Of a stretch of 64,000 bases of DNA, positions 42,399 through 51,908 are shown piece by piece. The stretch is from Methylosinus trichosporium OB3b (GTDB lineage Bacteria > Pseudomonadota > Alphaproteobacteria > Rhizobiales > Beijerinckiaceae). A model generated the notes under the pieces. That model made no database searches, was not told the origin of the DNA, and saw only the letters and a list, made by a program, of their open reading frames with translations. The position numbers and the translations under genes are program-made. The stretch lies in the NCBI RefSeq assembly GCF_002752655.1, contig NZ_CP023737.1, positions 930,001-994,000 on the forward strand, written 5' to 3'. Positions within the stretch are counted from its first letter, which is position 1. The number at the start of each line of letters is the position of its first letter.

Positions 42399-43928
42399 AT
42401 GTGCGCTTTCGCGCTGCGCGACATGAAATCCGTCGATGAGTCCGCCGCCGCTCCGGGGCCGCGAACGGCGTCGCGCGCGCTTCTCGCCGAGATCGCCGCC
42501 GATGCGACGCCGACGCGCGCCTATTCGCCGATCGTGCTGTCGGGCCTCGTGCGGCTACTCGAGCTCACGATCATCATCGTCTCCGGCTTCGGCGTGCATC
42601 ACCTCCATGTCGCGCCGACCTGGGGCTATAGCGCGGAATATTTCATCGTCATTCCGGGCATGGCGCTGCTCGCCGTCGTCGCTCTGCAGGCGCTCGAGCT
42701 CTACACGACGCAGGCGCTGCGCGCGCCGATCGGCCATGGCGTTCGGCTCGTCTGCGGCTGGACCTCGGTGTTTCTCGCCGCGCTCGCGGCCATCTTCTTC
42801 CTGAAGCTGGACGGCGCTCTCTCGCGCGTCTGGCTCGCCGGCTGGTATGCGACGGGCCTCGGCCTCATCGCCGCCGAGCGCTTCGCCGTCGCCGCTCTGG
42901 TGCGGGCGCTGACGCAGCAGGGACGGCTCGACCGCCGCACCGTCATCGTCGGCGGCGGCCCGGCCGCCGAGCCGGTGCTACGCGATCTCGCCGCCGCCCA
43001 GCAGGACAGCGACCTGCGCATCCTCGGCATTTTCGACGATCGCTCCGACAGCCGCTCTCCCGATGTCGTCGCCGGCTATCCCAAGCTCGGCGGCGTCAAC
43101 GATCTCGTCGAATTCGCGCGCCACACCCGTCTCGATCTCGTGATCTTCACCCTGCCGATCTCGGCGGAGGGTCGGCTGTTGCAGATGCTGCGCAAGCTGT
43201 GGGTGCTGCCGGTCGACATTCGTCTCGCCGCCCACACCAACAAGCTGCGCTTTCGGCCGCGCTCCTACTCCTATATCGGCAATGTGCCGGTGCTCGACGT
43301 GTTCGACAAGCCGATCGCCGATTGGGACGTCTTGATCAAGACGGCTTTCGACAAGATCGTCGGAGCCCTCTGCCTCGTGCTGCTCGCTCCGGTGATGGCG
43401 GCGGTGGCGATCGCCGTGAAGCTCGATTCGCGCGGTCCCGTGCTGTTCAAGCAGGATCGCTACGGCTTCAACAATGAGAAGATCGAGGTGTATAAATTTC
43501 GCTCCATGTATGTGGACCAGTTGGATCACACGGCGGCCAAGCAGGTGACGCGCGGCGATCCGCGCGTGACGCGCGTCGGGCGCTTCATCCGCAAGACCTC
43601 GCTCGACGAATTGCCGCAGTTGTTCAATGTGGTGCTCAAAGGCAATCTCTCGCTCGTCGGCCCGCGCCCCCACGCCGTGCATGCGCGCGCGGCGGAGCGC
43701 CTCTATGACGAGGTGGTCGACGGCTATTTCGCGCGCCATCGCGTGAAGCCCGGCCTCACCGGCTGGGCGCAGATCAACGGCTGGCGCGGCGAGACCGACA
43801 CGCCGGAGAAGATCCAGAAGCGCGTCGAGTGCGACCTTTATTACATCGAGAACTGGTCTATTCTGCTCGATATCTATATTCTGGCGCTGACGCCGCTCGC
43901 TCTCGTGAAGGCGGAGAACGCCTATTGA
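42399..43928 (+). CDS. Undecaprenyl-phosphate sugar-1-phosphate transferase (WcaJ type)
   Basis: This enzyme starts repeat-unit synthesis by moving glucose- or galactose-1-phosphate from UDP-sugar to undecaprenyl phosphate at the inner membrane. The 509-aa protein has four N-terminal TM helices, a CoA-binding-like Rossmann segment ([20 protein letters not shown]), and the catalytic domain from about residue 320 with [40 protein letters not shown] and [18 protein letters not shown]. Full length, frame intact. Confidence 0.93.
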   Translation: MCAFALRDMKSVDESAAAPGPRTASRALLAEIAADATPTRAYSPIVLSGLVRLLELTIIIVSGFGVHHLHVAPTWGYSAEYFIVIPGMALLAVVALQALELYTTQALRAPIGHGVRLVCGWTSVFLAALAAIFFLKLDGALSRVWLAGWYATGLGLIAAERFAVAALVRALTQQGRLDRRTVIVGGGPAAEPVLRDLAAAQQDSDLRILGIFDDRSDSRSPDVVAGYPKLGGVNDLVEFARHTRLDLVIFTLPISAEGRLLQMLRKLWVLPVDIRLAAHTNKLRFRPRSYSYIGNVPVLDVFDKPIADWDVLIKTAFDKIVGALCLVLLAPVMAAVAIAVKLDSRGPVLFKQDRYGFNNEKIEVYKFRSMYVDQLDHTAAKQVTRGDPRVTRVGRFIRKTSLDELPQLFNVVLKGNLSLVGPRPHAVHARAAERLYDEVVDGYFARHRVKPGLTGWAQINGWRGETDTPEKIQKRVECDLYYIENWSILLDIYILALTPLALVKAENAY

Positions 43929-43987
43929 AGGATTTTTGCGCGATCGGCGCAGCCAGTGATTTCAACCACAGATCTGAGAGGCCATTC

Positions 43988-44212
43988 ATGAGCACTATGA
44001 TTTCCGAGGCCTATGACGCATTCGTCTCCGCGGGCGCGCCGGAGGAAAAAGCGCGCAAGGCCGCCGAGGCGCTGAGCGGACAGGACGGCCATGTCGTCAA
44101 GATCGAGGCGGAGCTCGTCGTCATTCATGGCGAGCTCGCGCTATTGAAATGGATGCTCGGCCTCGCCCTCATCCTGCTCTCCGCGGTCGCGCTGCGACTG
44201 TTCATGCACTGA
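43988..44212 (+). CDS. Small coiled-coil/membrane protein (74 aa)
   Basis: MSTMISEAYDAFVSAGAPEE is followed by a charged helix and one C-terminal transmembrane helix (LLKWMLGLALILLSAVALRL). Proteins of this type (short helix plus TM, with VKIEAELVVIHGELALLKWM) are common near integrases and transporters, role unknown. It lies 59 nt after the sugar transferase; GAG before the ATG at 43988 supports the start. Confidence 0.65.
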   Translation: MSTMISEAYDAFVSAGAPEEKARKAAEALSGQDGHVVKIEAELVVIHGELALLKWMLGLALILLSAVALRLFMH

Positions 44213-44241
44213 GTTTCGGCGCGTTTCCGAAAGGCCCGGCC

Positions 44242-44628
44242 ATGCGGCGCTCGATGTTCATCATTGTTTTCGTCGCGGCGCTCGAAGGCGCCGCGGGCGT
44301 CGTGGCGGCGGCGGCCGCCGCCCATGTGGAAGCGAGCCCATTGCTCGACACGGCGAGCCGCTTTCTGATGATCCATGCGGCCGCGGGCCTCGCCCTCGCC
44401 GCGCTCGCGGCCTCGGTCGGCTCGTCCTTGCGCTGGCTGCTCGCCGCGACCTTCGCGATGCAGGCCGGGGCGGCCCTGTTCTCCGGCGACCTCGCCGTCA
44501 GGGCCCTCGCCGGAACGCGGCTCTTTCCCTATGCGGCGCCCATCGGCGGATCGCTGCTCATCGCCAGCTGGGCGGCGCTGGCGGTTTTTGCGCTCGTCTG
44601 CGCCCTTCGCGCCCGGACGGATCGATAA
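44242..44628 (+). CDS. DUF423-family membrane protein
   Basis: A 128-aa protein with four transmembrane helices and the DUF423 pattern: the first helix ends GVVAAAAAAHV, then RFLMIHAAAGLALAALA, SGDLAVRALAGTRLFPYAAP and GGSLLIASWAALA. The YgdD-like family has no settled function. The start at 44242 is used since the frame upstream overlaps the preceding gene. It converges on the helicase gene, with a hairpin between. Confidence 0.82.
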   Translation: MRRSMFIIVFVAALEGAAGVVAAAAAAHVEASPLLDTASRFLMIHAAAGLALAALAASVGSSLRWLLAATFAMQAGAALFSGDLAVRALAGTRLFPYAAPIGGSLLIASWAALAVFALVCALRARTDR

Positions 44629-44636
44629 GCGAAGCG

Positions 44637-44660
44637 GACGCGAGCCCGAGGGCTCGCGTC
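44637..44660. terminator. Bidirectional hairpin between DUF423 and helicase genes
   Basis: GACGCGAGCCC and GGGCTCGCGTC form a perfect 11-bp stem with a minimal loop, 8 nt after one stop and 10 nt before the other. There is no T-run, but the position suits a shared terminator. Confidence 0.6.
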
Positions 44661-44670
44661 ACGTTTGGAC

Positions 44671-46014
44671 TTACGGCCGACGGCCGGAGGAGCTCGCGCC
44701 GCTCTTCTGCGGGCGACCGGCGCCGGAGGGCTTGCCAGGACGTCCGCCGGCGGCCGGCTTGCCATGCGCATGGGCGCGGCCCGCGGGCTTGCGGCTCGCA
44801 TCCGGGCGCGGCTCATGGGGGCGGCGATGCTCCTGCGGCGCGCGGCGCGGCGCGCCTTCTTCCTGCCCTGCTTGCTGTCCCGCTTGCGCGCTGCGCCGAT
44901 CGACGACCGGCAACGACTGCCGCGTCGATTTCTCGATCGCCCGCAGCAGCGGCCGCTCGCTATTGTCGCACAGCGAGATCGCGGCGCCGCCGGCGCCGGC
45001 GCGCGCCGTGCGGCCGATGCGATGCACATAGGCCTCGGGCGTCTCGGGCAGCTCGAAATTCACGACATGCGTCACGCCGTCGACATCGATGCCGCGCGCG
45101 GCGATATCGGTGGCGACGAGGGCGCGCGTGCGGCCGCGACGAAAATCGTCGAGCGCGCGCATGCGCTGGCTCTGGCTCTTATTGCCATGGATCGCCGCCG
45201 AGCCGACGCCATGCGCCTCGAGATGCTGCGACACGCGATCGGCGCCGCGCTTGGTGCGCGTGAACACGATCGCGCAGGCGAGCGCCGGATCGGCGAAGAG
45301 CTCGACCAGCACGTCGCGCTTGGCCGCGCCGTCCACCAGCAGCACGCGCTGATCGACGCGCTCGGCGGTGGTCGCCGTCGGCGTCACCTGCACGGAGACC
45401 GGATTGTTCAGCATGTCGGCGGCGAGCGCGGCGATCTCCTTCGGCATGGTCGCCGAGAAGAACAGGCTCTGCCTTTGTTTCGGCAGGCGCGACACGATCT
45501 TGCGGATCGGCGCGAGAAAGCCGAGGTCGAGCATATGATCGGCCTCGTCGAGCACGATCGTCCGCGTCGTGTCGAGCCGCAGGGCGCCGCTCGCGATATG
45601 ATCCAGCAGCCGACCGGGCGTCGCCACCAGCACGTCGACGCCGCTGGCGAGCATCTTGATCTGCGGGCCATGGCCGACGCCGCCGACGATGACGCCGACG
45701 CTCATGCGGGCGAAGCGGCCATAGGAGCGGAAGCTGTCGGCGATCTGCGCGGCGAGCTCGCGGGTCGGCGCGAGCACGAGCGCCCTCGCCGTCTGCGGCG
45801 CAGGACGGCGCCGCTCGTCGAGCAGTCGATGAAGGATCGGCAGCGCAAAGGCCGCGGTCTTGCCGGTGCCGGTTTGAGCGATGCCCAACAAATCTCTTCC
45901 CTCGAGCAGCGAGGGGATCGCCTGCGCCTGGATCGGCGTCGGAGCGACATAACCTTCTTGCGCGAGCGCGCGCAAAATGACCTCGGCGAGGCCGAGATCG
46001 GCAAATTTTGTCAC
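44671..46014 (-). CDS. DEAD-box ATP-dependent RNA helicase (RhlE-like)
   Basis: A 447-aa helicase for RNA remodelling in ribosome assembly or mRNA decay. All motifs are present in order: Q motif APTPIQAQAIP, motif I AQTGTGKT, PTRELAAQI, GG, TPGRLLDH, motif II DEAD (VLDEADHMLDLGF), motif III SAT, then IVFTRTKR, ARGIDVDGVTHVVN and HRIGRTARAG. The C-terminal 75 residues are Arg/Gly/Pro-rich and disordered, as in RhlE. A GTG at 46014 gives the family start VTKFADLGL; the frame is open further, to 46146. It may be cold-inducible, but no leader was identified. Confidence 0.92.
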   Translation of the reverse strand: MTKFADLGLAEVILRALAQEGYVAPTPIQAQAIPSLLEGRDLLGIAQTGTGKTAAFALPILHRLLDERRRPAPQTARALVLAPTRELAAQIADSFRSYGRFARMSVGVIVGGVGHGPQIKMLASGVDVLVATPGRLLDHIASGALRLDTTRTIVLDEADHMLDLGFLAPIRKIVSRLPKQRQSLFFSATMPKEIAALAADMLNNPVSVQVTPTATTAERVDQRVLLVDGAAKRDVLVELFADPALACAIVFTRTKRGADRVSQHLEAHGVGSAAIHGNKSQSQRMRALDDFRRGRTRALVATDIAARGIDVDGVTHVVNFELPETPEAYVHRIGRTARAGAGGAAISLCDNSERPLLRAIEKSTRQSLPVVDRRSAQAGQQAGQEEGAPRRAPQEHRRPHEPRPDASRKPAGRAHAHGKPAAGGRPGKPSGAGRPQKSGASSSGRRP

Positions 46015-46325
46015 GTTTGATCTTTCGAGTGGATCGAAGCCACTCCGGCGCCTATCGCCGAAGGAGTTCGACGGTGAGAGGGTGACTTGCCTCGCGTAAG
46101 GGCCCGTCGTCTGGAAAAGGTGGCGCTCGACAGGAATTCGACCCACAGGATCGATCTACGCGACTGGAGCTTTGATGCCGCATTGCAGCATCACTGCTGT
46201 TAAAGCGATCCTCACCCCTTGTCAACCGCCAATTCTGAAGCGCGACCGCCCGCTGCTCCGTGCGAGCCCCTGCGTCTCGTCACGAGGTCGCTCCTGTCTG
46301 GACAGGCGCGGGATTCCGCCCCACC
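46015..46325. other. Divergent intergenic region, helicase / receiver protein
   Basis: These 311 bp hold the 5' leader of the helicase gene. Whether codons up to 46146 are translated is uncertain. Nothing else is recognised. Confidence 0.35.
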
Positions 46326-46772
46326 ATGAGCGCCATGGCGGAGTCGAGCGACGGACGGGACGCGATCGTGAACGACGATCGGCGCGCGCAGGCGGCCGAC
46401 GCGCTGACGGGAAGGCGCGTCCTCGTCGTCGAGGACGATCCCTTCATTTCCTCCGCGCTCGAGGACATGCTGACCGAGCACGGCTGCGTGGTGATCGGCT
46501 CGGCCCGCACCGTGGCGCGGGCCCTGCATCTCGCCGCCAGCGAGCAGATCGACGTCGCTCTGCTCGATGTGAGCGTCGGTCCAGAGCGGGTCGATCCGGT
46601 CGCCGAGCTGCTGGCCGGACGCGACTGTCCCTTCATCTTCACCACCGGCTACGGCCGCGCCGGCCTGCCGGAGGCGCACGCCTCCCGGGCCATGGTCGAG
46701 AAACCCTTCTACTGCGACGAGGTGATCGACGCGCTGCGCAGCGCGCTGCGGCGATCGTCGCGCGAGGCGTAA
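46326..46772 (+). CDS. Single-domain response regulator (receiver only)
   Basis: A 148-aa protein with a basic/acidic 30-residue lead and one receiver domain: VLVVEDDPFISSALEDML, phospho-Asp in VALLDVSVGP, switch Thr in FIFTTGYGRAG and Lys in MVEKPFYCDEVIDAL. No output domain, like the stand-alone receivers common in alphaproteobacteria. ATG 46326 or 46335 could be the start. No partner kinase is nearby. Confidence 0.85.
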   Translation: MSAMAESSDGRDAIVNDDRRAQAADALTGRRVLVVEDDPFISSALEDMLTEHGCVVIGSARTVARALHLAASEQIDVALLDVSVGPERVDPVAELLAGRDCPFIFTTGYGRAGLPEAHASRAMVEKPFYCDEVIDALRSALRRSSREA

Positions 46773-46874
46773 ACCAAACCAGACATCGAGGGTTGCCGAA
46801 CGCCGCGCTGCGCCATGTATGGGGGTATCCTCGACCTGGGCGCCTCCGCCCGGGCGCTCGGCGAAGGTCTGGTC

Positions 46875-47786
46875 ATGCGTTTGCGTTTGTTCCGAGCGTC
46901 GGCTCCTCCCGGCCGGCGCGGAGTGGTTCTCGTCGCCGTTCTGCTGCTCGCCGCCATTGGGGCGGGCGGTCGCCTCACCTCCTCCGACGCTCTCGCCCAG
47001 GGCTTCTTTCAAGACGTGTTCGGCGCCTTTCCGGACCAGAGCTATCGGCCTTCCCAGCAGCAGATGCGCGAGACCCGCGCCCGGCGTCTTCGTCGCGCCG
47101 CGCGCAATCCGACGCCGTTGGCCGCGCGTCTCGCGGAAACGCCGCGCCTGCGCCGGACGGCGGCGCCCGATCCGGCGCCGGATCGCGGCGTCGTCGTCGA
47201 TCAGCCAGGAGGACTGCAGTCCTACTGCGTGCGCGACTGCGACGGCTATTTCTTCCCCGTCGGCGTCTACACGGGCTCGGCCGACACGACGGCGCATCAG
47301 CGCGCCTGCGGCAGCCTGTGCCCCGGCGCGCGGACGACGCTGTTCATCCTGCGCTCGGGCTCCGACAAAATCGAGGACGCCGTCGCCGCGCGCGGCCGCA
47401 GCTCCTATTCGCGCCTCACGGCGTCGCTGCGCCGTCGCGGCGACGCGGAGAAGGACAAGCGCTGCTCCTGCCAATCCGAGACCGCGGCCGCGGAACCGCC
47501 GGCGAGCGCGCTCTACCATGATCCGACGCTGCGCCGCGGCGATGCGGTGATGACCGCCCATGGCGTGGAGGTGTTCCATGGCGGCGGGCGCTATCCGTTC
47601 ACAGCGAATGATTTTCGGCCCTTGTCGCAAACGCGCGACGTTCCGGAGGGAATGCGCCGCAAGCTCGTCGCGCTCGATCGCGCCTCGGTGCGCGGACGCT
47701 CCGCCGAGCGCCGCGCCGCGGCGACGCCGCGCGAGCATCGCAGCCTGAGCGGACGCCGACACTACCGCCACCGCCAGAGCGAGTGA
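46875..47786 (+). CDS. DUF2865-domain exported protein
   Basis: A 303-aa protein with a signal-anchor at residues about 17-40 (VVLVAVLLLAAIGAGG). The mature part carries the Cys-containing DUF2865 core: SYCVRDCDGYFFPVGVYTGS, ACGSLCPGARTTLFILRSGS. Then comes a basic middle, a KRCSCQ segment, and an Arg/His-rich tail. The family is restricted to Hyphomicrobiales and is uncharacterised. The ATG at 46875 gives a normal basic N-region; one at 46815 is possible. It ends 46 nt before the convergent comEC gene. Confidence 0.75.
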   Translation: MRLRLFRASAPPGRRGVVLVAVLLLAAIGAGGRLTSSDALAQGFFQDVFGAFPDQSYRPSQQQMRETRARRLRRAARNPTPLAARLAETPRLRRTAAPDPAPDRGVVVDQPGGLQSYCVRDCDGYFFPVGVYTGSADTTAHQRACGSLCPGARTTLFILRSGSDKIEDAVAARGRSSYSRLTASLRRRGDAEKDKRCSCQSETAAAEPPASALYHDPTLRRGDAVMTAHGVEVFHGGGRYPFTANDFRPLSQTRDVPEGMRRKLVALDRASVRGRSAERRAAATPREHRSLSGRRHYRHRQSE

Positions 47787-47832
47787 GCTCGCGTTCGCGC
47801 TCCTGCGACAGCGAAGGGGAATTAGCGAGCCG

Positions 47833-50079
47833 CTATTCAATGCGCTCCTCCTCATCCGCGGACGCCGACGTCTCGCGTTCGGGTCGCCGAAGCGGCGCCC
47901 TGGACCATGGCCGATCCTCGCCCGGCGCGCGCGCCATGCGCCAGTCGATGCGCTCGCTCGCAAAGCGCAGCGTCACCGCGCCGGTCTCGGCGAGCTTGCG
48001 GCGATCGAGCACGATCGGCGCGCCGCAGCCCGCCGGCGCATCGAAGGACGCGATCACGATCTGCGCGCGCGCGCAATCCTCGATCAGCGCGCGCCGATCG
48101 AAGACGAGCGCGACGAAACGGCCGTCGATCGTCGTCGTCACACAGCCGAGCTCGTCGCAGGAGACGCCGCGCGCATCGGCCGGCGCGCGGGCGTCGGCGT
48201 CCGCGCGCAGCCATTGCTCGCCGATGAAAGATAGCTTGCCGCGCCCGAGCAGCGCCAGCTCGCCGCTCGGGCGCCGCACCGCCGCCGCCTCGCCGGAGGG
48301 CGCGACCGCCATGTCGAAGCCCTCGCCATTGGCCGCGCCATAGAGGCCGATCGCCGCGAAGGGAATGGCGCTCGCGCGCAGCAGCCAGCTGCGCCAGAGC
48401 ACAGCCGACAGCACGGCGAGCGAGAGGAAGACGAGCGCGAAGGGCGCAAAGCTCCTGACCGGCAGGCTCGCGCCCGGCGCCGCGCCGATGAATCCGGCGA
48501 TGCGCGTGACGAGATCGATGCCGAAGCCGAGATAGGACCAGACCAGCGCGTCGAGTCCGAACGGATAGAGCATGGCCCCGAGCAGCGCCGCCGGCACGGC
48601 GAAGAATTCGATGATGGCGAGCGTCAACGGATTGCCGATCAGCACATAGGGGCTGAGCTCATGGAAGTTCCCGGCCATGAAGGACGCCGTCGCCGAGGTG
48701 GCGCAGAAGGTCGCGAACAAAGGCGCGCCCGGCCCGCGCAGCAGCAACCCGGACAAATTCTCACGCCAGGGCGGCGCGCCGCGTGCGGCGGAGAGGGGCG
48801 GCTCGCGGCGCGGCGCCGCCATCTCGCCGCGCGCCTCATAGACGGCGACGAGCGCCGCCACCGCGGCGAAGGACAATTGGAAGCTCGCGCCGAGCAATGC
48901 CTCCGGCTCGAAGGCGACGACGAAGAAGACGGCGAAGGCGAGATTGCGCATCGACAGCGACGGCCGATCGAATATCACTGCGATCAGCATCACCGAGGTC
49001 ATCACCAGCGCGCGCTCGGTGCCGACGCGCGAGCCTGTTGCGATGTCGTAGAAGATCGCGCCGAGAATGGCGAGCGCGGCCGACCATTTCTTGATCGGAT
49101 AATTCAGCGCCAAGGTGCGCGACAGCGCCAGCAGGCGGCGCAGGCCGACGAAGAACAGGCCGGCGACGAGAGTCATCTGCACACCGGAGATGGTGATGAT
49201 GTGGAAGATGCCGGCGCGGCGGATCAGCTCCTTGGCCTCCTCGCTCAGAAAATCGCGCTTGCCCGTCACCATCGCCGCGGCGATGGCGCCGGCGTCGCCT
49301 CCGAGCCGATCATAGACGCGCCGTGCGAGATCATTTCGTAGCCGGTCGACGCTCGCGAAGAATCGCAGAGACAGCGGCGGCGGATCGGGTGGCGGCATGA
49401 TCTCGACGCGGCCGAGCGCATTGCCGACGCCGCCGAGCCCGGCGAAAAAAGCGTCGCGGGCGAAATCATAGCCGCCCGGCAGCGCCGCATGGGCCGGCGG
49501 CAGCACGCGCGCCTTCAGCGCGATGAAATCGCCGGCGGCGAATTTCGGCTCGCCGCGGGTCGTCAGGCGCACCCGCCGCGGCCGCGCGTCGCCGGGCAGG
49601 CCTTCGGCGCTGGCGACGCGCAGGATGAAGCGCGCGCCGGAGCGGCGTGGATCGAGCTCTTCGACGAAGCCGGTGAGAAAGCCGACGCCGGCGCGCGGGA
49701 CGATCGGCGCATCGACCCGCGCCGCGCGCCAGGCCGCCGAGAGGAAACCGCCCGACAGGCAGGCGAGCGCGAGGAACAGCGCGCGCGCGGCGCGATGATC
49801 GCGCAGCGCGATCGCCAGCGCGGCGCAGATCGCGAAAGCGCCGGACGCGACGGCGAGCGAGGGCTCGCGATCAGCGCCGAAATAGAGCAGCGCGCCGGCG
49901 CCGGCGGCGACCGGCAGCCACAGGAACGGACGGCGCAGCGCGATCTCGCGCGCGATCGCGGCGCGCCAGGCGTCGCCGAGGACGCGCGCGAGCGCGAGCC
50001 GGGGGAGCACCGCTTCCCCGGCCCGATCGACTGCGCCCGCCGCTCTCGCACCCCGCCCCGCCACGCGCACTCCGTTCAA
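47833..50079 (-). CDS. comEC: ComEC/Rec2-family DNA-uptake channel protein
   Basis: A 748-aa inner-membrane protein. It has an N-terminal DUF4131-type OB region (about residues 90-210), then the competence channel with GIFHIITISGVQMTLVAGLF, GSRVGTERALVMTSVMLIAV and 8-10 hydrophobic helices to about 575. The last 170 residues are soluble and lack the metallo-beta-lactamase HxHxDH motif, as in other alphaproteobacterial ComEC. The start at 50079 gives an Ala/Arg-rich lead, and other starts are possible. In relatives comEC often neighbours gltX; here a 4.3-kb segment separates them. Confidence 0.87.
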   Translation of the reverse strand: MNGVRVAGRGARAAGAVDRAGEAVLPRLALARVLGDAWRAAIAREIALRRPFLWLPVAAGAGALLYFGADREPSLAVASGAFAICAALAIALRDHRAARALFLALACLSGGFLSAAWRAARVDAPIVPRAGVGFLTGFVEELDPRRSGARFILRVASAEGLPGDARPRRVRLTTRGEPKFAAGDFIALKARVLPPAHAALPGGYDFARDAFFAGLGGVGNALGRVEIMPPPDPPPLSLRFFASVDRLRNDLARRVYDRLGGDAGAIAAAMVTGKRDFLSEEAKELIRRAGIFHIITISGVQMTLVAGLFFVGLRRLLALSRTLALNYPIKKWSAALAILGAIFYDIATGSRVGTERALVMTSVMLIAVIFDRPSLSMRNLAFAVFFVVAFEPEALLGASFQLSFAAVAALVAVYEARGEMAAPRREPPLSAARGAPPWRENLSGLLLRGPGAPLFATFCATSATASFMAGNFHELSPYVLIGNPLTLAIIEFFAVPAALLGAMLYPFGLDALVWSYLGFGIDLVTRIAGFIGAAPGASLPVRSFAPFALVFLSLAVLSAVLWRSWLLRASAIPFAAIGLYGAANGEGFDMAVAPSGEAAAVRRPSGELALLGRGKLSFIGEQWLRADADARAPADARGVSCDELGCVTTTIDGRFVALVFDRRALIEDCARAQIVIASFDAPAGCGAPIVLDRRKLAETGAVTLRFASERIDWRMARAPGEDRPWSRAPLRRPERETSASADEEERIE

Positions 50080-50132
50080 CGAATGCGCTCATGCTAGACC
50101 GATCGCGGCGGATGGGGATAGGCCGACCCTCC

Positions 50133-50864
50133 TCAGAATGAGGTGGTCAGGCGTGTCAGCCAGTCCGGCGAGGCGGCGACGAGGGCGGCCTCGAGCGGCT
50201 TGTCGAGCTCGGTCGCCACGACGAGGCCGATCGTCGCGAGCGCGACGCCGAAGGCGCTCTTGGCCCATTTGCCGCCGCTCATCAGCCGCTCGCGCCAGCC
50301 CATCAGCGCACGCCGCGACAAAGCGCCGAGCGCGATGAGCGGCAGCCCGGCGCCGAGGCCGAACAGCGCCATGGTCGCGCCGACCGCGGCGAGATCGCGG
50401 CCCTGCGCCGCGAGCGCGGAGGCCGCGCCGAGCGTCGGCCCGACGCAGGGGCTCCACACCGCGCCGAGCAGCAGGCCGAGCGCGAATTGCCCGCGCAGGC
50501 CCGTGGTCGCGAAGCCGCCGAAGCGACGGTCGATGAAATTGCTGAGCGGCCCGCCGGCCGCCGCGAGCCGCACTTGCAGCGCCGGGACGGCGAGCACGAC
50601 GCCGATGGCGATCATCAGCAGCGCCGCGCCGAAGCGGAAGCTGTCGCCATCGACGCCCGAGCCGAAGCCGATGAGCGCGACGACGAGGCCGATGGCCACG
50701 AAGGACAGAGCGAGGCCGCCGGCGAGCGCGGCCGGCCCCAGCCTGTGCTCGCTCGCCGCCGCGCCGAGAATGATCGGCAGCAACGGCAGCACGCAGGGCG
50801 AGAGCACCGAGAGCAGCCCCGCCACGAAGGCGAGGCTAGGGCCGGCGAGATCGGCGGCGCTCAC
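50133..50864 (-). CDS. CcdA/DsbD-type transmembrane electron carrier
   Basis: A 243-aa protein with six transmembrane helices. It passes reducing power from cytosolic thioredoxin to the periplasm. The first helix has SVLSPCVLPLLPIILG and the fourth has GAVWSPCVGPTLGAASALAA, the two Cys that shuttle electrons. It starts at GTG 50864, overlapping the thioredoxin-like gene's TGA by 3 nt, so the two are coupled and act as a pair. Confidence 0.9.
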   Translation of the reverse strand: MSAADLAGPSLAFVAGLLSVLSPCVLPLLPIILGAAASEHRLGPAALAGGLALSFVAIGLVVALIGFGSGVDGDSFRFGAALLMIAIGVVLAVPALQVRLAAAGGPLSNFIDRRFGGFATTGLRGQFALGLLLGAVWSPCVGPTLGAASALAAQGRDLAAVGATMALFGLGAGLPLIALGALSRRALMGWRERLMSGGKWAKSAFGVALATIGLVVATELDKPLEAALVAASPDWLTRLTTSF

Positions 50865-51247
50865 TGCGTCTCGCCCAGCAGCGCGGCGATCTGCTCCTCG
50901 CGCGTCTCGCCGGTGGAGCGGGCCTTCTCCTCCTTGCCATGATAAGCGATCAGAGTGCTCTGGCGACCGGCGCGAAAGCGCGTCAACGCGTCCTTCTGGC
51001 TGTCGAAATCGACGCGAAACACTTGCAGGGACGCGAATTTCGGCTGCGCCTCCAATTTCTCCAGCACGGCCTCCTGCGCCTTGCAGGTCGGGCACCAGGG
51101 CGCATGAACCTCGACGAGGATCGGCTTGCCCGCCGCCTGAGCGGCGTCGAAGGCCTTCGCCGTATAGGCGTGGCGCTCGGCGGCGGAGAGCGGCGCGGCG
51201 ACGAGCGCGACAGCGGCGGCGAGCGCCAGAGCGAAGCGAGACGGCAT
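50861..51247 (-). CDS. Periplasmic thioredoxin-like protein
   Basis: A 128-aa exported thioredoxin fold. The signal peptide (MPSRFALALAAAVALVAAPL) ends near SAAE, and the active site APWCPTCKAQE (CPTC) lies near residue 52. The cis-Pro region is replaced by RQSTLIAYHGKE, so the usual cis-Pro motif is weak. It probably receives electrons from the overlapping CcdA-like protein for cytochrome c maturation or disulfide reduction. Confidence 0.88.
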   Translation of the reverse strand: MPSRFALALAAAVALVAAPLSAAERHAYTAKAFDAAQAAGKPILVEVHAPWCPTCKAQEAVLEKLEAQPKFASLQVFRVDFDSQKDALTRFRAGRQSTLIAYHGKEEKARSTGETREEQIAALLGETQ

Positions 51248-51406
51248 GAGACTTCCCTTTCCTTTTTGTTCGAACGGCCCGAGGCCGCTCGAAATGTGTC
51301 TTCGTCGGCGACCAGCGGCGCGTTACAGCGATCCGCGCTTGAAACCCGGCCTCGCTCCCGCCATTTGTGGGATACGCCTTCCTCATGAAGGCATGGAGGC
51401 TTCTCG

Positions 51407-51841
51407 ATGCATGTCGATATCGCCGCGGCGGAAGCCGCGATCGCGGCCGCGCGCCGGCGCGCCGAAGAGCTCGGAACCAAAATGTGCATCGCGGTCGTCG
51501 ATTCCGGCGCCGATCTGAAGGCCTTCCATCGCATGGACGACGCCTGGGTCGGCAGCATCGACATTGCGATCAAGAAGGCCAAGACCGCCGTGTTCTTCGG
51601 CATGCCGACCGGCGAGATCGGCAAGCTGTCGCAGCCGGGCGGCCCGCTCTTCGGCATCGAGCATTCCAACCAGGGCCTCATCACCTTTCCCGGCGGCCTG
51701 CCGATCGTGGACGAGAACGGCGTGCTGGTCGGCGCGATCGGCGTCAGCGGCAGCTCGGTCGAGAACGACCATGCGGTCGCTGTGGCGGGCGTCGCGCCCG
51801 TCGGGGTCAGCGACCTGCCGGCGCATCCCTGGCGAACGTAG
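51407..51841 (+). CDS. GlcG/HbpS-family protein
   Basis: A 144-aa soluble protein of the DUF336 fold: [20 protein letters not shown], then [20 protein letters not shown] and [18 protein letters not shown]. Relatives include HbpS (haem-binding) and GlcG beside glycolate oxidase. No signal peptide is seen. Neither glc genes nor a two-component system are adjacent, so its ligand is open. It is divergent from the thioredoxin gene. Confidence 0.85.
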   Translation: MHVDIAAAEAAIAAARRRAEELGTKMCIAVVDSGADLKAFHRMDDAWVGSIDIAIKKAKTAVFFGMPTGEIGKLSQPGGPLFGIEHSNQGLITFPGGLPIVDENGVLVGAIGVSGSSVENDHAVAVAGVAPVGVSDLPAHPWRT

Positions 51842-51908
51842 AGCGCTTTCCGATCGAACGGAATCGTTCGATCGATCAGAATTCGCTCAAACGAAGGAAT
51901 TCTAGAGC
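51841..51908. repeat. Palindromic repeat family A, copy 4 (inverse orientation)
   Basis: GAGCGCTTTC-CGATCGAACG-gaat-CGTTCGATCG (core 51851-51874), then TCAGAATTCGCTC and TTCTAGAGC. It begins directly at the stop codon of the GlcG-like gene, so it may act as its terminator. Confidence 0.85.
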
